DNA of 64,000 nucleotides from Aliiroseovarius zhejiangensis (GTDB lineage Bacteria; Pseudomonadota; Alphaproteobacteria; Rhodobacterales; Rhodobacteraceae): positions 1 to 64,000 of the forward strand of contig NZ_BNCH01000008.1 in assembly GCF_014656375.1 (NCBI RefSeq). Direction: 5' to 3'. Position 1 is the first letter of the stretch. The number at the start of each line of letters is the position of its first letter. Of the stretch, positions 8,401 to 16,793 are shown one piece after another. The notes under the pieces are model-generated. The model was not told the DNA's origin. It saw only the letters and a program-made list of their open reading frames with translations, and did no database searches. A program made the translations under genes and the position numbers.

Positions 8401-10356
8401 ATGAAGAAAACGCTGCTAATCTGTGATTGTCTGGGAACGCAGGCCATTGACGCCCAGACGCTGGGCGCCGCAACGGGGCGTGTCTGCACGGCTGTGCATA
8501 CATCGCTGTGCGACGCACAAATCGACCGCGCGGCCAGGGCGATGGCGGATGGCGAGGTGATGATCGCCTGCCAGCAAGAGGCCACGCGCTTCGCCGATCT
8601 TGCCGAAGACCTTGGCGTCCCCATGCCCGATTTCGTCGACATCCGCGACCGCGCAGGGTGGACGGCGGACAGGGCAGACACAAAGCCGAAGATGGCTGCG
8701 CTGATCGCGGATGCGTCCCGCCCTGCGCCTGCGCCCAAGACGGTCGATGTGACCTCGGACGGTGTGTGCCTGATCATCGGCGCGCCCGGCCCTGCCTTTG
8801 ACGCCGCCGAGAAGCTGGCCGATATCCTCGCCGTGACGGTGCTTGTGCCTGACGCAAGCGATCTTCCGGTCACGTCGCGGTTCGACATCTGTGTGGGGCG
8901 GTTGGGTCATGTATCCGGCACTCTGGGTCAGTTTTCGATCCGCATTGATGCGTTCCAACGCGTCATTCCCGGCGGGCGTGGGGCACCGTCACTGACCGAC
9001 CCGCGCGATGGGGCGCAATCATCGTGCGACGTGATCCTTGATCTGTCCGGCGATACCCCTCTGTTTCCCGCCCCCGACAAGCGCGACGGCTATCTGCGCG
9101 CGGACCCCAACAGCATTCCTGCGGTGGCCGATGCCGTGCTGGCCGCCAGCCAGATGGTCGGCACCTTCGAAAAGCCGCTTCATATCCGATTGCAAGAACC
9201 GCTTTGCGCGCATTCGCGGGCGGAGCAGCCTGCATGTTCGAACTGTCTGAATGTCTGCCCCATCGGGGCCATTCTGCCCGCAGGCGATCATGTCCGCATC
9301 GACCCCTTGATCTGTGCCGGGTGCGGGGCGTGTTCCGCCGTCTGCCCGTCCGGCGCGATCAGCTATGACGCGCCACCGGTCGATCATGTATTTCACCGCA
9401 TCGGCACGCTGGCCTCTGCCTATCGCAAGGCCGGAGGAACGGCTGCCGCGCTGCTGGTCCATGACAGCCACGGGGCCGAGATGATCCGCCTTGCCGCCCG
9501 TTTCGGCAAAGGCCTGCCCGCCCACGTGATCCCGCTGGAGATCGACGCCCTGGCCATGTTCGGCCATGCCGAGATGCTGGCCGCGCTCGCTGGCGGTTTT
9601 GCCGCGGTCGATATCCTGCTGGCCCCGAAAAGCGACCGCGACGTGTTGCAGGCCCAGGCCGATCTGGCCACCGCGATCGGGGCCGAGGGCCGCGTGAGCC
9701 TGCTGGACATCGCCGACCCCGACGCGCTGTCGGATCACCTGTATGATCGCGCCGCGCCTGACGATCTGACGACGACCCCGATCCTGCCGCAGGGCTCGCG
9801 CCGCCAGATTGCCCGGCTGGCCGCCAAGACCCTGCATCCTGACGCCGAGACAATCCCCCTGCCCGACCACGCGCCCTATGGTGCGGTGATCGTGGACACC
9901 GATGCCTGCACGCTGTGTCTGGCTTGCGCCTCGCTGTGCCCGTCCGGGGCGTTGGCCGACAATCCCGACAAGCCGCAACTGCGCTTTCAGGAAGATGCCT
10001 GCCTGCAATGCGGATTGTGCGCCCATGTCTGCCCGGAAGACGCGATCACCTTGCAGCCGCAGCTGAACCTGACCGACGCCGCGCTGTCCCAGACCGTTCT
10101 GAACGAGGAAGAGCCGTTTGCCTGCGTGGAATGCGGCAGTCTGTTCGGCGTCAAATCCACCATCGAACGCATCACCGAAAAGCTTGCGGGCAACCACGCG
10201 ATGTTTGCCAATCCCGATGCGCTGCGGATGATCCAGATGTGCGACAATTGCCGTGTGAAAGCGCAGTTTCATGCCCAGGACAACCCGCTCACGCTGGGCG
10301 AACGCCCCCGCGTGCGCACCACCGAAGACTATCTGTCTGAACGCAAAGATCACTGA
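8401..10356 (+). CDS. Multi-cluster 4Fe-4S protein of the formate dehydrogenase cluster
   Basis: A 651-residue cytoplasmic iron-sulfur protein. Two paired ferredoxin domains are visible: CSNCLNVCPIGA with CAGCGACSAVCPSGA near residues 280-325, and CTLCLACASLCPSGA with CLQCGLCAHVCPEDA near 503-555. A third Cys group (CVECGSLFG and CDNCRVKAQF, near 580-625) could bind another metal. The N-terminal 250 residues and the region between the ferredoxin pairs resemble electron-carrier scaffolds without a clear cofactor motif. No membrane segment is seen. It is a candidate electron donor or acceptor for formate dehydrogenase or for cofactor insertion; the partner is unknown. It heads a plus-strand operon. 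Confidence 0.8.
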   Translation: MKKTLLICDCLGTQAIDAQTLGAATGRVCTAVHTSLCDAQIDRAARAMADGEVMIACQQEATRFADLAEDLGVPMPDFVDIRDRAGWTADRADTKPKMAALIADASRPAPAPKTVDVTSDGVCLIIGAPGPAFDAAEKLADILAVTVLVPDASDLPVTSRFDICVGRLGHVSGTLGQFSIRIDAFQRVIPGGRGAPSLTDPRDGAQSSCDVILDLSGDTPLFPAPDKRDGYLRADPNSIPAVADAVLAASQMVGTFEKPLHIRLQEPLCAHSRAEQPACSNCLNVCPIGAILPAGDHVRIDPLICAGCGACSAVCPSGAISYDAPPVDHVFHRIGTLASAYRKAGGTAAALLVHDSHGAEMIRLAARFGKGLPAHVIPLEIDALAMFGHAEMLAALAGGFAAVDILLAPKSDRDVLQAQADLATAIGAEGRVSLLDIADPDALSDHLYDRAAPDDLTTTPILPQGSRRQIARLAAKTLHPDAETIPLPDHAPYGAVIVDTDACTLCLACASLCPSGALADNPDKPQLRFQEDACLQCGLCAHVCPEDAITLQPQLNLTDAALSQTVLNEEEPFACVECGSLFGVKSTIERITEKLAGNHAMFANPDALRMIQMCDNCRVKAQFHAQDNPLTLGERPRVRTTEDYLSERKDH

Positions 10357-10378
10357 TCTCTAGCCAAGGAGAAGAAAG

Positions 10379-10567
10379 ATGAACGACGAATTCAACATGT
10401 CCATGCGCAAGTTCCTCAAGCAGGTTGGCGTGACCTCGCAACAAGCCATCGAAGAGGCGTTTCGCAAGACCGATGGCACCGATGGAAAGGAATACGAGGC
10501 GCGCGTGGTGCTGACCGTCGATGGTGTTGACCTTGAACACATCGTGACCGGCAAGATCAAAGGCTGA
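10379..10567 (+). CDS. DUF6494 family small protein
   Basis: A 62-residue protein beginning MNDEFNMSMRKFLKQVGVTS with a C-terminal beta-like segment (RVVLTVDGVDLEHIVTGKI). This matches DUF6494, a small alphaproteobacterial family of unknown function. A GGAGAAG ribosome site precedes the ATG. It lies 22 bases after the ferredoxin gene and 6 bases before the Mrp gene, so it is certainly in the same operon. A role as a small partner of the iron-sulfur or ATPase proteins is inference. Confidence 0.75.
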   Translation: MNDEFNMSMRKFLKQVGVTSQQAIEEAFRKTDGTDGKEYEARVVLTVDGVDLEHIVTGKIKG

Positions 10568-10573
10568 GCCGAC

Positions 10574-11641
10574 ATGACAATTGGTCGTGACGACGTTCTG
10601 GCCGCGCTGAACACGCTGGCCGATCCGGTCAGTGGTGCGCCATTGGTCGAGGCTGGCGTGATCAAGGCCCTGACGGTCGAGGATGGCATCGTGCGCTTCG
10701 TGATCGAGGCCACCGGCAGCCACACCGACGCCTATGCCAGGGTGAAGGACGAGGCCGAGACTAAGATCGGCGCGCTGCCCGGCGTCACATCGCTGTCGGT
10801 TGTGATGACGGCACACAGCGCGCCCCCTGCCCCGCCCGATCTGGGTCTTGGGCGGCGCGCGGAACCGGCGGGACCGGAAAAGGTGCCGGGCGTCGACCGG
10901 ATCATCGCCATTGCCTCGGGCAAGGGTGGCGTGGGGAAATCCACGATTTCGGCCAACCTTGCTTGTGCTTTGGCCGCCGAGGGGCGGCGGGTGGGGCTGC
11001 TCGATGCCGATGTCTATGGGCCATCGCAGCCGCGTATGCTGGGGGTGTCGGGGCGTCCGTCCTCGCCCGATGGCAAGACGATCCTGCCGATGCGCAACTA
11101 TGGCGTCACGATGATGTCCATCGGGCTGATGACAAATGATGATCAGGCCGTGGTCTGGCGCGGGCCGATGTTGATGGGCGCGCTTCAGCAAATGCTGACA
11201 CAGGTGCAATGGGGCGCTTTGGATGTGCTGATCGTTGATCTGCCGCCCGGCACCGGTGACGTGCAGATGACGCTGGCCCAGAAGGCGCAGCTTGACGGGG
11301 CGATCATCGTGTCCACCCCGCAGGATGTGGCGCTTCTGGATGCGCGCAAGGGGGTTGATATGTTCAATCAACTGGGCACCCCTATCATCGGCATGATCGA
11401 AAACATGTCGACGCATATCTGTTCGCAATGCGGGCACGAGGAACACACGTTCGGCCATGGTGGCGTTGCGGGCGAAGCCGCGAAGCTGGGCGTGCCGTTG
11501 TTGGCGGAAATTCCCCTGCACCTCGACATTCGGACGGCTGCCGATGGCGGCGCGCCGATTGTGGTGTCCAAGCCCGACAGCCCGCAGGCCGCGGCGTTCC
11601 GCGAGGTGGCGCAAAAGCTGGTCGCAGCCGGTCACGCATGA
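10574..11641 (+). CDS. apbC: Mrp/NBP35-family iron-sulfur carrier ATPase (ApbC-like)
   Basis: A P-loop ATPase that carries and transfers iron-sulfur clusters. The N-terminal MIP18-like (DUF59) domain covers residues 1-80. The deviant Walker A is SGKGGVGKST near 115-124, and the CxxC pair that holds a bridging cluster is ICSQCGHEEHTFGHGG near 278-293. Length (355 aa) and motif order are normal for the family. A general Mrp usually exists elsewhere in the genome, so this copy may be dedicated to the clusters of formate dehydrogenase or of the adjacent ferredoxin. Its stop overlaps the next start (ATGA). Confidence 0.9.
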   Translation: MTIGRDDVLAALNTLADPVSGAPLVEAGVIKALTVEDGIVRFVIEATGSHTDAYARVKDEAETKIGALPGVTSLSVVMTAHSAPPAPPDLGLGRRAEPAGPEKVPGVDRIIAIASGKGGVGKSTISANLACALAAEGRRVGLLDADVYGPSQPRMLGVSGRPSSPDGKTILPMRNYGVTMMSIGLMTNDDQAVVWRGPMLMGALQQMLTQVQWGALDVLIVDLPPGTGDVQMTLAQKAQLDGAIIVSTPQDVALLDARKGVDMFNQLGTPIIGMIENMSTHICSQCGHEEHTFGHGGVAGEAAKLGVPLLAEIPLHLDIRTAADGGAPIVVSKPDSPQAAAFREVAQKLVAAGHA

Positions 11642-12342
11642 CGCAGCCGGTCTTTCCCCCCTTGTTCACCGGGCTTGACGCCGATGGCGCGGACCCGTTC
11701 GCGCTGGCCTGTGCGCAGGCGAAAGGGGTGTGTGACGCGGGGCTTGTCACCTATGACCTGGCCCATGACCGCCTGCGCGCAGCCATTGTTTTTGCACCCG
11801 AGGTGCCGCTGCGCCAGGCCGCCTCTATGTTGCCCCTGTGCGGGGTGGGGTTTCAAAACGCCCTTGGCGCGCTGGCCCCGCCCGAGGTCGCGGTGCATCT
11901 GGGCTGGGACGGCGGGATTTACGTGAATGGCGGGCTGTGCGGCGCGCTGAGTATCGCGGCGTCCGGGCGTGACCCAGAGGCTGTGCCAGATTGGTTGGTC
12001 GTCGGGCTGTCGCTGAACCTGTGGCCACCTTCGGACGACACCGGGCACACGCCTGACGCAACCGCGCTTTATGCCGAAGGCTGCGGCGATGTGGACGCGC
12101 CACGGTTGCTTGAAGCATGGGTGCGCCACACGCTTGTTGCCTTGAACGACTGGGCCGAGGATGGCACCGCCCGCCTGCACGCCAACTGGCTGGGCGTGGC
12201 CCACGGGCGCGACACCGAAGTGACAGTCGCAGGACAGCGCGGCACCTTCGTCGGCCTTGACGAAAACCTTGGACTTTTGCTGAAATCCGGCGATCACTCC
12301 CATCTGATCCCCCTGACCGCCTTGCTGACGGAGCCCGCATGA
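11638..12342 (+). CDS. Biotin/lipoate ligase-like protein with DUF4444-type C terminus
   Basis: A 234-residue protein whose first about 180 residues follow the biotin/lipoate ligase fold and whose C-terminal 50 residues look like the DUF4444 SH3-like domain. The stretch where BirA-type ligases have KWPND reads GWDGGIYVNGG (near residues 89-99), so the reactive lysine and the Asn/Asp are absent, and no GRGRRGR nucleotide loop is seen. It may bind a small molecule without ligating it. The start at 11638 is chosen from the 4-base overlap with the Mrp stop rather than the longer frame. It overlaps the next gene by four bases. Function unknown. Confidence 0.78.
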   Translation: MTQPVFPPLFTGLDADGADPFALACAQAKGVCDAGLVTYDLAHDRLRAAIVFAPEVPLRQAASMLPLCGVGFQNALGALAPPEVAVHLGWDGGIYVNGGLCGALSIAASGRDPEAVPDWLVVGLSLNLWPPSDDTGHTPDATALYAEGCGDVDAPRLLEAWVRHTLVALNDWAEDGTARLHANWLGVAHGRDTEVTVAGQRGTFVGLDENLGLLLKSGDHSHLIPLTALLTEPA

Positions 12343-12827
12343 AACTTGCCCGCGCGATCCATTTCGACGAAAGCGACACCCGCGTGTTTCACAACCCGGC
12401 CCGCACCGGCGAATGGTGCATTTCCGGCGGGTTCGAGTTCTCGAACTGGGGCGAGGCCGATCTGGTCGGCAAGGCACGGCAAGCCTTCGCAAATGGCTGG
12501 CTGGGGTGCGAGACCTTCGGCCGTGTTACCTTCGTTGCCGTGACCCAGATCGAACCCGCTGAGCATGACAGGCTGGCCGACCGTCTGGCGCAGCATTTCG
12601 TCGACATCTATGGCGCGCCTTCGGTCGAGGTCGCGCGCGCTGTCGCCTTGGAAGAGCTGTCGCAGATGGCCGATCTGTGCGACGAACACCCGGCCAATAC
12701 GCTGCTGACCGTCGCGCGCGCGTTGACCGAAGTCGGTGTGCGCGAAACCTATCGCGTGATCGAAGCGCAAGACGCAGGGCTTGAGCAATTCGCCATCCAC
12801 GCCACGCCGGACGATCCGCAGCACTAA
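12339..12827 (+). CDS. DUF6505 family protein
   Basis: A 162-residue soluble protein beginning MKLARAIHFDESDTRVFHNP. The whole length fits DUF6505, an uncharacterised family seen in the same order (Mrp, ligase-like, DUF6505) beside formate dehydrogenase in related bacteria. Residues 20-60 contain GEWCISGGFEFSNWG and a single conserved-looking Cys pair; no catalytic motif is evident. Its ATG overlaps the stop of the ligase-like gene. It ends the maturation block; tupB follows after 141 bases. Confidence 0.75.
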   Translation: MKLARAIHFDESDTRVFHNPARTGEWCISGGFEFSNWGEADLVGKARQAFANGWLGCETFGRVTFVAVTQIEPAEHDRLADRLAQHFVDIYGAPSVEVARAVALEELSQMADLCDEHPANTLLTVARALTEVGVRETYRVIEAQDAGLEQFAIHATPDDPQH

Positions 12828-12916
12828 GCTGCCTGCCCCTCATTCTCGCCAGATCCTGATCGCCCACGCCGGCCCGCTGTCGTCACTTTCTGCGGGCAGG
12901 TTCGGAATAGGGATGG

Positions 12917-12936
12917 ATTCTTGTGTATTCTTGTGC
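12917..12936 (+). promoter_or_regulatory. Tandem 10-bp repeat in the tupBCA leader
   Basis: ATTCTTGTGT is followed directly by ATTCTTGTGC, a head-to-tail repeat with a 10-bp period, so both copies face the same side of the helix. It lies 33 bases upstream of the tupB ATG. It could be a binding site for the metal-responsive regulator encoded at 15381-16262. This is a candidate only. Confidence 0.35.
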
Positions 12937-12968
12937 AAAATTTCCCATACGCGGGAGGAAACACACCC

Positions 12969-13676
12969 ATGGAAAGCTTTTCAGCAATCTTGGCCGAGGC
13001 GTTGGGCCTGATCCTGTCCTGGGATGCCGACGTGATCGAGATCATCGTGCTGTCCCTGCGCGTGACGCTGTCTGCCGTGGCAGTGGCCTGTATGATCGGT
13101 TTTCCGCTGGGCGCCATGGTCGGCGCATTCCGCTTCCCCCTGCGCACGGGCGTGATCGTGGTGATGAACACAATGATGGGCCTGCCGCCGGTTGTCGTCG
13201 GTCTGCTGGTGTATCTGATGCTGTCCGCCGCCGGACCCTTGGGGGTTCTGGGGCTTCTGTATTCCCCCACGGCCATGATCATCGCGCAAACCATTCTGGT
13301 CACGCCCATCGTGGCAGCCCTGACGCGGCAGGTGATCGAAGACCTTTACAACGAATATTCCGAGCAGTTCACATCGCTTGGCGTCGGCCCGCTTGACCGG
13401 GTGCTGGCGCTGCTTTGGGATGCGCGCTACAGCCTGTTGACGGTGGCGCTGGCCGGGTTCGGACGCGCCGTGGCCGAGGTGGGCGCGGTCATCATCGTTG
13501 GCGGCAATATCAACCATGTCACGCGGGTGATGACGACAACGATTGCGCTGGAAACGTCGAAGGGCAATCTGCAACTGGCGCTGGCCCTTGGAATGATCCT
13601 TCTGACCATCGCGGTGATCGTGAACGGCCTGTTGATGGCCATTCGCGGCACCGCGGCAAGGGCGGCCTATGTCTGA
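12969..13676 (+). CDS. tupB: Tungstate ABC transporter permease TupB
   Basis: Inner-membrane permease for tungstate uptake. The 235-residue protein has about five hydrophobic helices (near residues 15-50, 58-80, 85-110, 130-160 and 195-220) and the inner-membrane component loop EQFTSLGVGPLDRVLALLWDA near 125-145 that docks the ATPase. The ATG at 12969 is preferred over the ORF start at 12921 because GGGAGG lies just upstream and the family begins near this residue. It is the first gene of a tupBCA operon and overlaps tupC by 8 bases. Confidence 0.9.
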   Translation: MESFSAILAEALGLILSWDADVIEIIVLSLRVTLSAVAVACMIGFPLGAMVGAFRFPLRTGVIVVMNTMMGLPPVVVGLLVYLMLSAAGPLGVLGLLYSPTAMIIAQTILVTPIVAALTRQVIEDLYNEYSEQFTSLGVGPLDRVLALLWDARYSLLTVALAGFGRAVAEVGAVIIVGGNINHVTRVMTTTIALETSKGNLQLALALGMILLTIAVIVNGLLMAIRGTAARAAYV

Positions 13677-14463
13677 GGTGGTCGTGAACATAAGCGAACG
13701 CAAGCGCGCCCCGCTGGCCCGCGCCAGGACCACGTCCACGGCGCCGCTGATGACGGCGCGTGGCCTGTGTTTCGACGCGGGCGGGCAACGCCTGATCGAC
13801 GGAATTGACCTGGACATCCATCCGGGCCGCTGCACCGTGATCATGGGCGCAAATGGCAGCGGCAAAAGCCTGCTCCTGCGCCTTCTGCACGGGTTGCTGA
13901 CCCCAACAAAAGGCGAGGTCAACTGGCAGGGGCACCCTCTGGACCCCGCAGCACGTCAGCAACAGGCCATGGTCTTTCAGCGCCCGGTCATGCTGCGCCG
14001 ATCCGTTGCCGCCAACCTGCGCTTTGCCCTGTCGGTGCGCGGTGTGCGCGGTGCCGAACGCAAAAGGCGCGAGGGCGAAACCACCGCCCTGGCGCGTCTT
14101 GACGCGCTGAAGGACAAACCCGCCCGCGTTCTGTCCGGTGGTGAACAACAGCGCCTTGCCATGGCGCGCGCCCTGATCTGTGCACCGCGCATGTTGTTCC
14201 TGGACGAACCGACCGCCAGCCTCGACCCGGCCTCGACCCAGGCGATCGAACATATGATCGAGGACGCGCGCGCAAGCGGCACCACGATCCTTGTCGTCAC
14301 CCATGACGCGGGCCAGGCGCGCAGGTTGGGTGACGATCTGATCTTTCTGCATGACGGACAGGTTGCCGAAACCGGCCCCGCCGCACAGGTGCTGGACAAC
14401 CCGCAGTCGCAGGCCGCGCAGGCATGGCTCGGAGGCCGCCTGTTTGTTCCCACAACCCCCTGA
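13669..14463 (+). CDS. tupC: Tungstate ABC transporter ATP-binding protein TupC
   Basis: ATPase that powers tungstate import. Walker A is GANGSGKSL near residues 60-68, the signature is LSGGEQQRLA near 157-166, and Walker B is MLFLDEPTASLD near 178-189, with H-loop His in VVTHDAG near 213. The 264-residue length is typical, with about 25 extra basic residues at the N terminus before the domain begins. The gene overlaps tupB and is 29 bases from the tupA start, so the three are one operon. Confidence 0.88.
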   Translation: MSEVVVNISERKRAPLARARTTSTAPLMTARGLCFDAGGQRLIDGIDLDIHPGRCTVIMGANGSGKSLLLRLLHGLLTPTKGEVNWQGHPLDPAARQQQAMVFQRPVMLRRSVAANLRFALSVRGVRGAERKRREGETTALARLDALKDKPARVLSGGEQQRLAMARALICAPRMLFLDEPTASLDPASTQAIEHMIEDARASGTTILVVTHDAGQARRLGDDLIFLHDGQVAETGPAAQVLDNPQSQAAQAWLGGRLFVPTTP

Positions 14464-14492
14464 TATCCCCTGATCATGATAGGAGTATGATG

Positions 14493-15317
14493 ATGTTCAG
14501 ACGCAGTTTTTTTGGCATGGCTTCTGCCGGCCTTCTGGCGCTTGGCCTGACTGGCCCTGCCAACGCACATGATGATCATATCGTGGTGCAATCCACGACC
14601 TCGACCCAGAACTCGGGTCTGTTTGACCATATCCTGCCGATCTTCACCGACAAGACCGGGGTGGAAGTGCGCGTGGTGGCCGTGGGCACGGGCCAGGCCA
14701 TCAAGAACGCGGCAAATGGCGATGGCGACGTGCTGTTCGTCCACGCCAAAGCGGCGGAAGAGGCGTTTGTGGCCGACGGTCACGGCGTTAGCCGCAGCGA
14801 CGTGATGTATAATGATTTCGTCATCGTTGGCCCACCCGCAGACCCGGCAGACGTCGCCGGCATGTCAGATGCCACGGCCGCCTTGTCCAGGATCGCCGCG
14901 GCCGAAGCACCGTTCGCGTCGCGCGGGGATGACAGCGGCACCCACAAGGCCGAGCTGCGCCTGTGGGCTGAAGCGGGCGTCGACGTGGCGGCGGCCTCGG
15001 GCGGCTGGTATCGCGAAACCGGGTCCGGCATGGGGGCCACGCTGAACACCGGCACCGGCATGGGTGCCTATATCATGACCGACCGCGCCACGTGGATCAG
15101 CTTTGGCAACAAGGGCGATTACCAGATCGCGGTCGAAGGCGATGAAAAGATGTTCAACCAATATGGCATTATTCTGGTGAACCCCGAGACGCACCCCAAC
15201 GTGAAGGCCGATCTGGGCCAGCAGTTTGTTGACTGGGTGTTGTCGGACGAGGGGCAAGAGGCGATTGCGTCCTACAAGGTGGACGGTCAACAATTGTTCT
15301 TCCCGAACGCCAGGTGA
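14493..15317 (+). CDS. tupA: Tungstate-binding periplasmic protein TupA
   Basis: Solute-binding protein that captures tungstate in the periplasm. Family marks are TTSTQNSGLFDHILPIF just after the signal peptide and VAVGTGQAIKNAANGDGDVL near residues 60-80, which contain the oxyanion-binding Ser/Thr and Gly residues; SGTHKAEL and GSGMGATLNTG follow. The signal begins MFRRSFFGMASAGLLALG and has a twin-arginine look. Three ATGs overlap (14487, 14490, 14493); 14493 is chosen because AGGAG at 14481-14485 is 7 bases away, against 1 base for the first. Selectivity for tungstate over molybdate is known for the family and not tested here. Confidence 0.92.
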   Translation: MFRRSFFGMASAGLLALGLTGPANAHDDHIVVQSTTSTQNSGLFDHILPIFTDKTGVEVRVVAVGTGQAIKNAANGDGDVLFVHAKAAEEAFVADGHGVSRSDVMYNDFVIVGPPADPADVAGMSDATAALSRIAAAEAPFASRGDDSGTHKAELRLWAEAGVDVAAASGGWYRETGSGMGATLNTGTGMGAYIMTDRATWISFGNKGDYQIAVEGDEKMFNQYGIILVNPETHPNVKADLGQQFVDWVLSDEGQEAIASYKVDGQQLFFPNAR

Positions 15318-15340
15318 CCTGAATCCTGCCGTGAAACAGG

Positions 15341-15363
15341 GCGCGCCGGGTTTCAAGGCGCGG
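15341..15363. terminator. Possible bidirectional terminator between tupA and the regulator
   Basis: CGCGCC at 15342-15347 and GGCGCG at 15357-15362 can pair around a 9-base loop between two convergent genes. No T-run follows on either side, so this is weak support. Confidence 0.3.
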
Positions 15364-15380
15364 CCAACCCGGTCAGCCGG

Positions 15381-16262
15381 TCAATGCGGCAGCCAGCGCA
15401 CCGCGCCCAGATCGCTCAGGTCATAGCCGCCCATCGCCGCCGCCTTGTCGTGACATGCGGGTGTGCGGGCGAATTTCAGAAGTGTCTGCACCGGGGGCGT
15501 GAAATAGGTGTGCTGGTCGATCAACAGGTCAAACCGTTCTTCGGCCAGCGGCAGGAAGCCAAGGCTGAATTGGCGGGCCATCGCCTCGATTCCCGTGGCG
15601 GCATCTGCCTGCCCGGCGGCAACCAGGCCCGCGGCCTCGTGCTCGGTATGTGCAAGCTCGCTGACCAGATCCAGATCGCCCGGATCAAGGCCGTCTCGCT
15701 TCAGCATCGCGTCGAAAAACGTTGCCCCACCTGCGCCGGGCTGACGCTGCACAACCCGCTTGCCTTTCAGATCGGCCATGCCGGTTATCCTGTCAGCCAC
15801 ATCGGGGGACAACACCAGCCCCCGCGCCCGCGCCGCCCACGCGATCAGCACGCAATTGCGCAGACCCTGTGCGGACACGACATCGACATTCCAATCGGTG
15901 CCGCCCGGAATGTGAAGACCCGTCAGCGCCGCCTGCCCGTCGCCAAAGCAATCAAGCCCCGCGCGGCTGCCATTGAACAGCGTGGCAAGACCCGACCCGC
16001 TTTCGCGCACCGCCCATTCCAGCAAAGGATCATGCGATCCAGTCAGAACCGCCGGTCGCGCGCGTGTCGCGGGGACGCTGTCGCCATTGATCCAGTCCAG
16101 TAGCTCGGCACGCGGAAATATCAGCTTTCCTGTAATGCGCCGATGCGGAATTTCGTCTGCGGCGGCAAGGTCATAGACCTTTCGTTCCTTCACCCGCAAC
16201 AACTCCGCCACCTCTTTGGTGGTCAGAAAACTCGGATCATCAAGTCTGTGGTCTTGAGACAT
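15381..16262 (-). CDS. HTH regulator with molybdate/tungstate-binding-like domain
   Basis: A 293-residue one-component regulator. Residues 10-60 form an excisionase/MerR-like DNA-binding domain (TTKEVAELLRVKERKVYDLA, then GKLIFPRAELLDWING). Residues 75-293 resemble a periplasmic-binding-protein fold of the COG1910 molybdate-binding type (GSHDPLLEWAVRESG, then KGKRVVQRQPGAGGATFF). It is convergent with tupA. The natural proposal is that it senses tungstate or molybdate and controls tupBCA and perhaps formate dehydrogenase. The start at 16262 (MSQDHRL) is preferred to the longer frame at 16292; neither has a clear ribosome site. Confidence 0.8.
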   Translation of the reverse strand: MSQDHRLDDPSFLTTKEVAELLRVKERKVYDLAAADEIPHRRITGKLIFPRAELLDWINGDSVPATRARPAVLTGSHDPLLEWAVRESGSGLATLFNGSRAGLDCFGDGQAALTGLHIPGGTDWNVDVVSAQGLRNCVLIAWAARARGLVLSPDVADRITGMADLKGKRVVQRQPGAGGATFFDAMLKRDGLDPGDLDLVSELAHTEHEAAGLVAAGQADAATGIEAMARQFSLGFLPLAEERFDLLIDQHTYFTPPVQTLLKFARTPACHDKAAAMGGYDLSDLGAVRWLPH

Positions 16263-16793
16263 CAACCGGCCCGTCAGCGAAAGCCCGAACATGGGCGATC
16301 AAGCCGAATTTCACAAGGCCAAAGGAAAAATTCGTTGGGTTCGTTCGGGCGGCAGCGGCTCAGCCTCCTGCCGATGCCCGGTTGCCGAGTCAAAGAGAGG
16401 GGTGTGACCCGATGCAACCGCAACGCGGCCGTCGCTGACACCCGGATTTCGGCCCGCAACAGCGCAATCAGGCGGTTTCGCGCCATAAGGTCGCGGTGCC
16501 ACGCGGCGGCCTTGAAACCCGTCGATGAAGTGGCCACATCAGAGCCATGTCGATGTTGAGCCGTCATACGAGGGTCCTGCGCTTTGCAGGAAAACTGCTG
16601 AACCGCCGGTAGCCCCGGGCGGGCTGGCCGCTGTGCCTGTCCACGCCTCGGGGCATATAACTAACTTCTACAGATCCACCCAAAAGACGAAGGCGTGTGC
16701 GCCACCGGTTTGCCAAGTGCCGAAAACCGCGGGCTGACCGGGGCGCACGACCGCGCACGTCATGATCTCAGCACTCTTGAAAAGGAGAATGAC
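16263..16793. other. Intergenic stretch without a supported gene
   Basis: About 530 bases between the regulator and the DUF1127 gene. Several short open frames overlap on both strands, but none has a ribosome site plus a recognisable product. The promoters of both flanking genes must lie here. I see no strong repeat. Confidence 0.5.
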
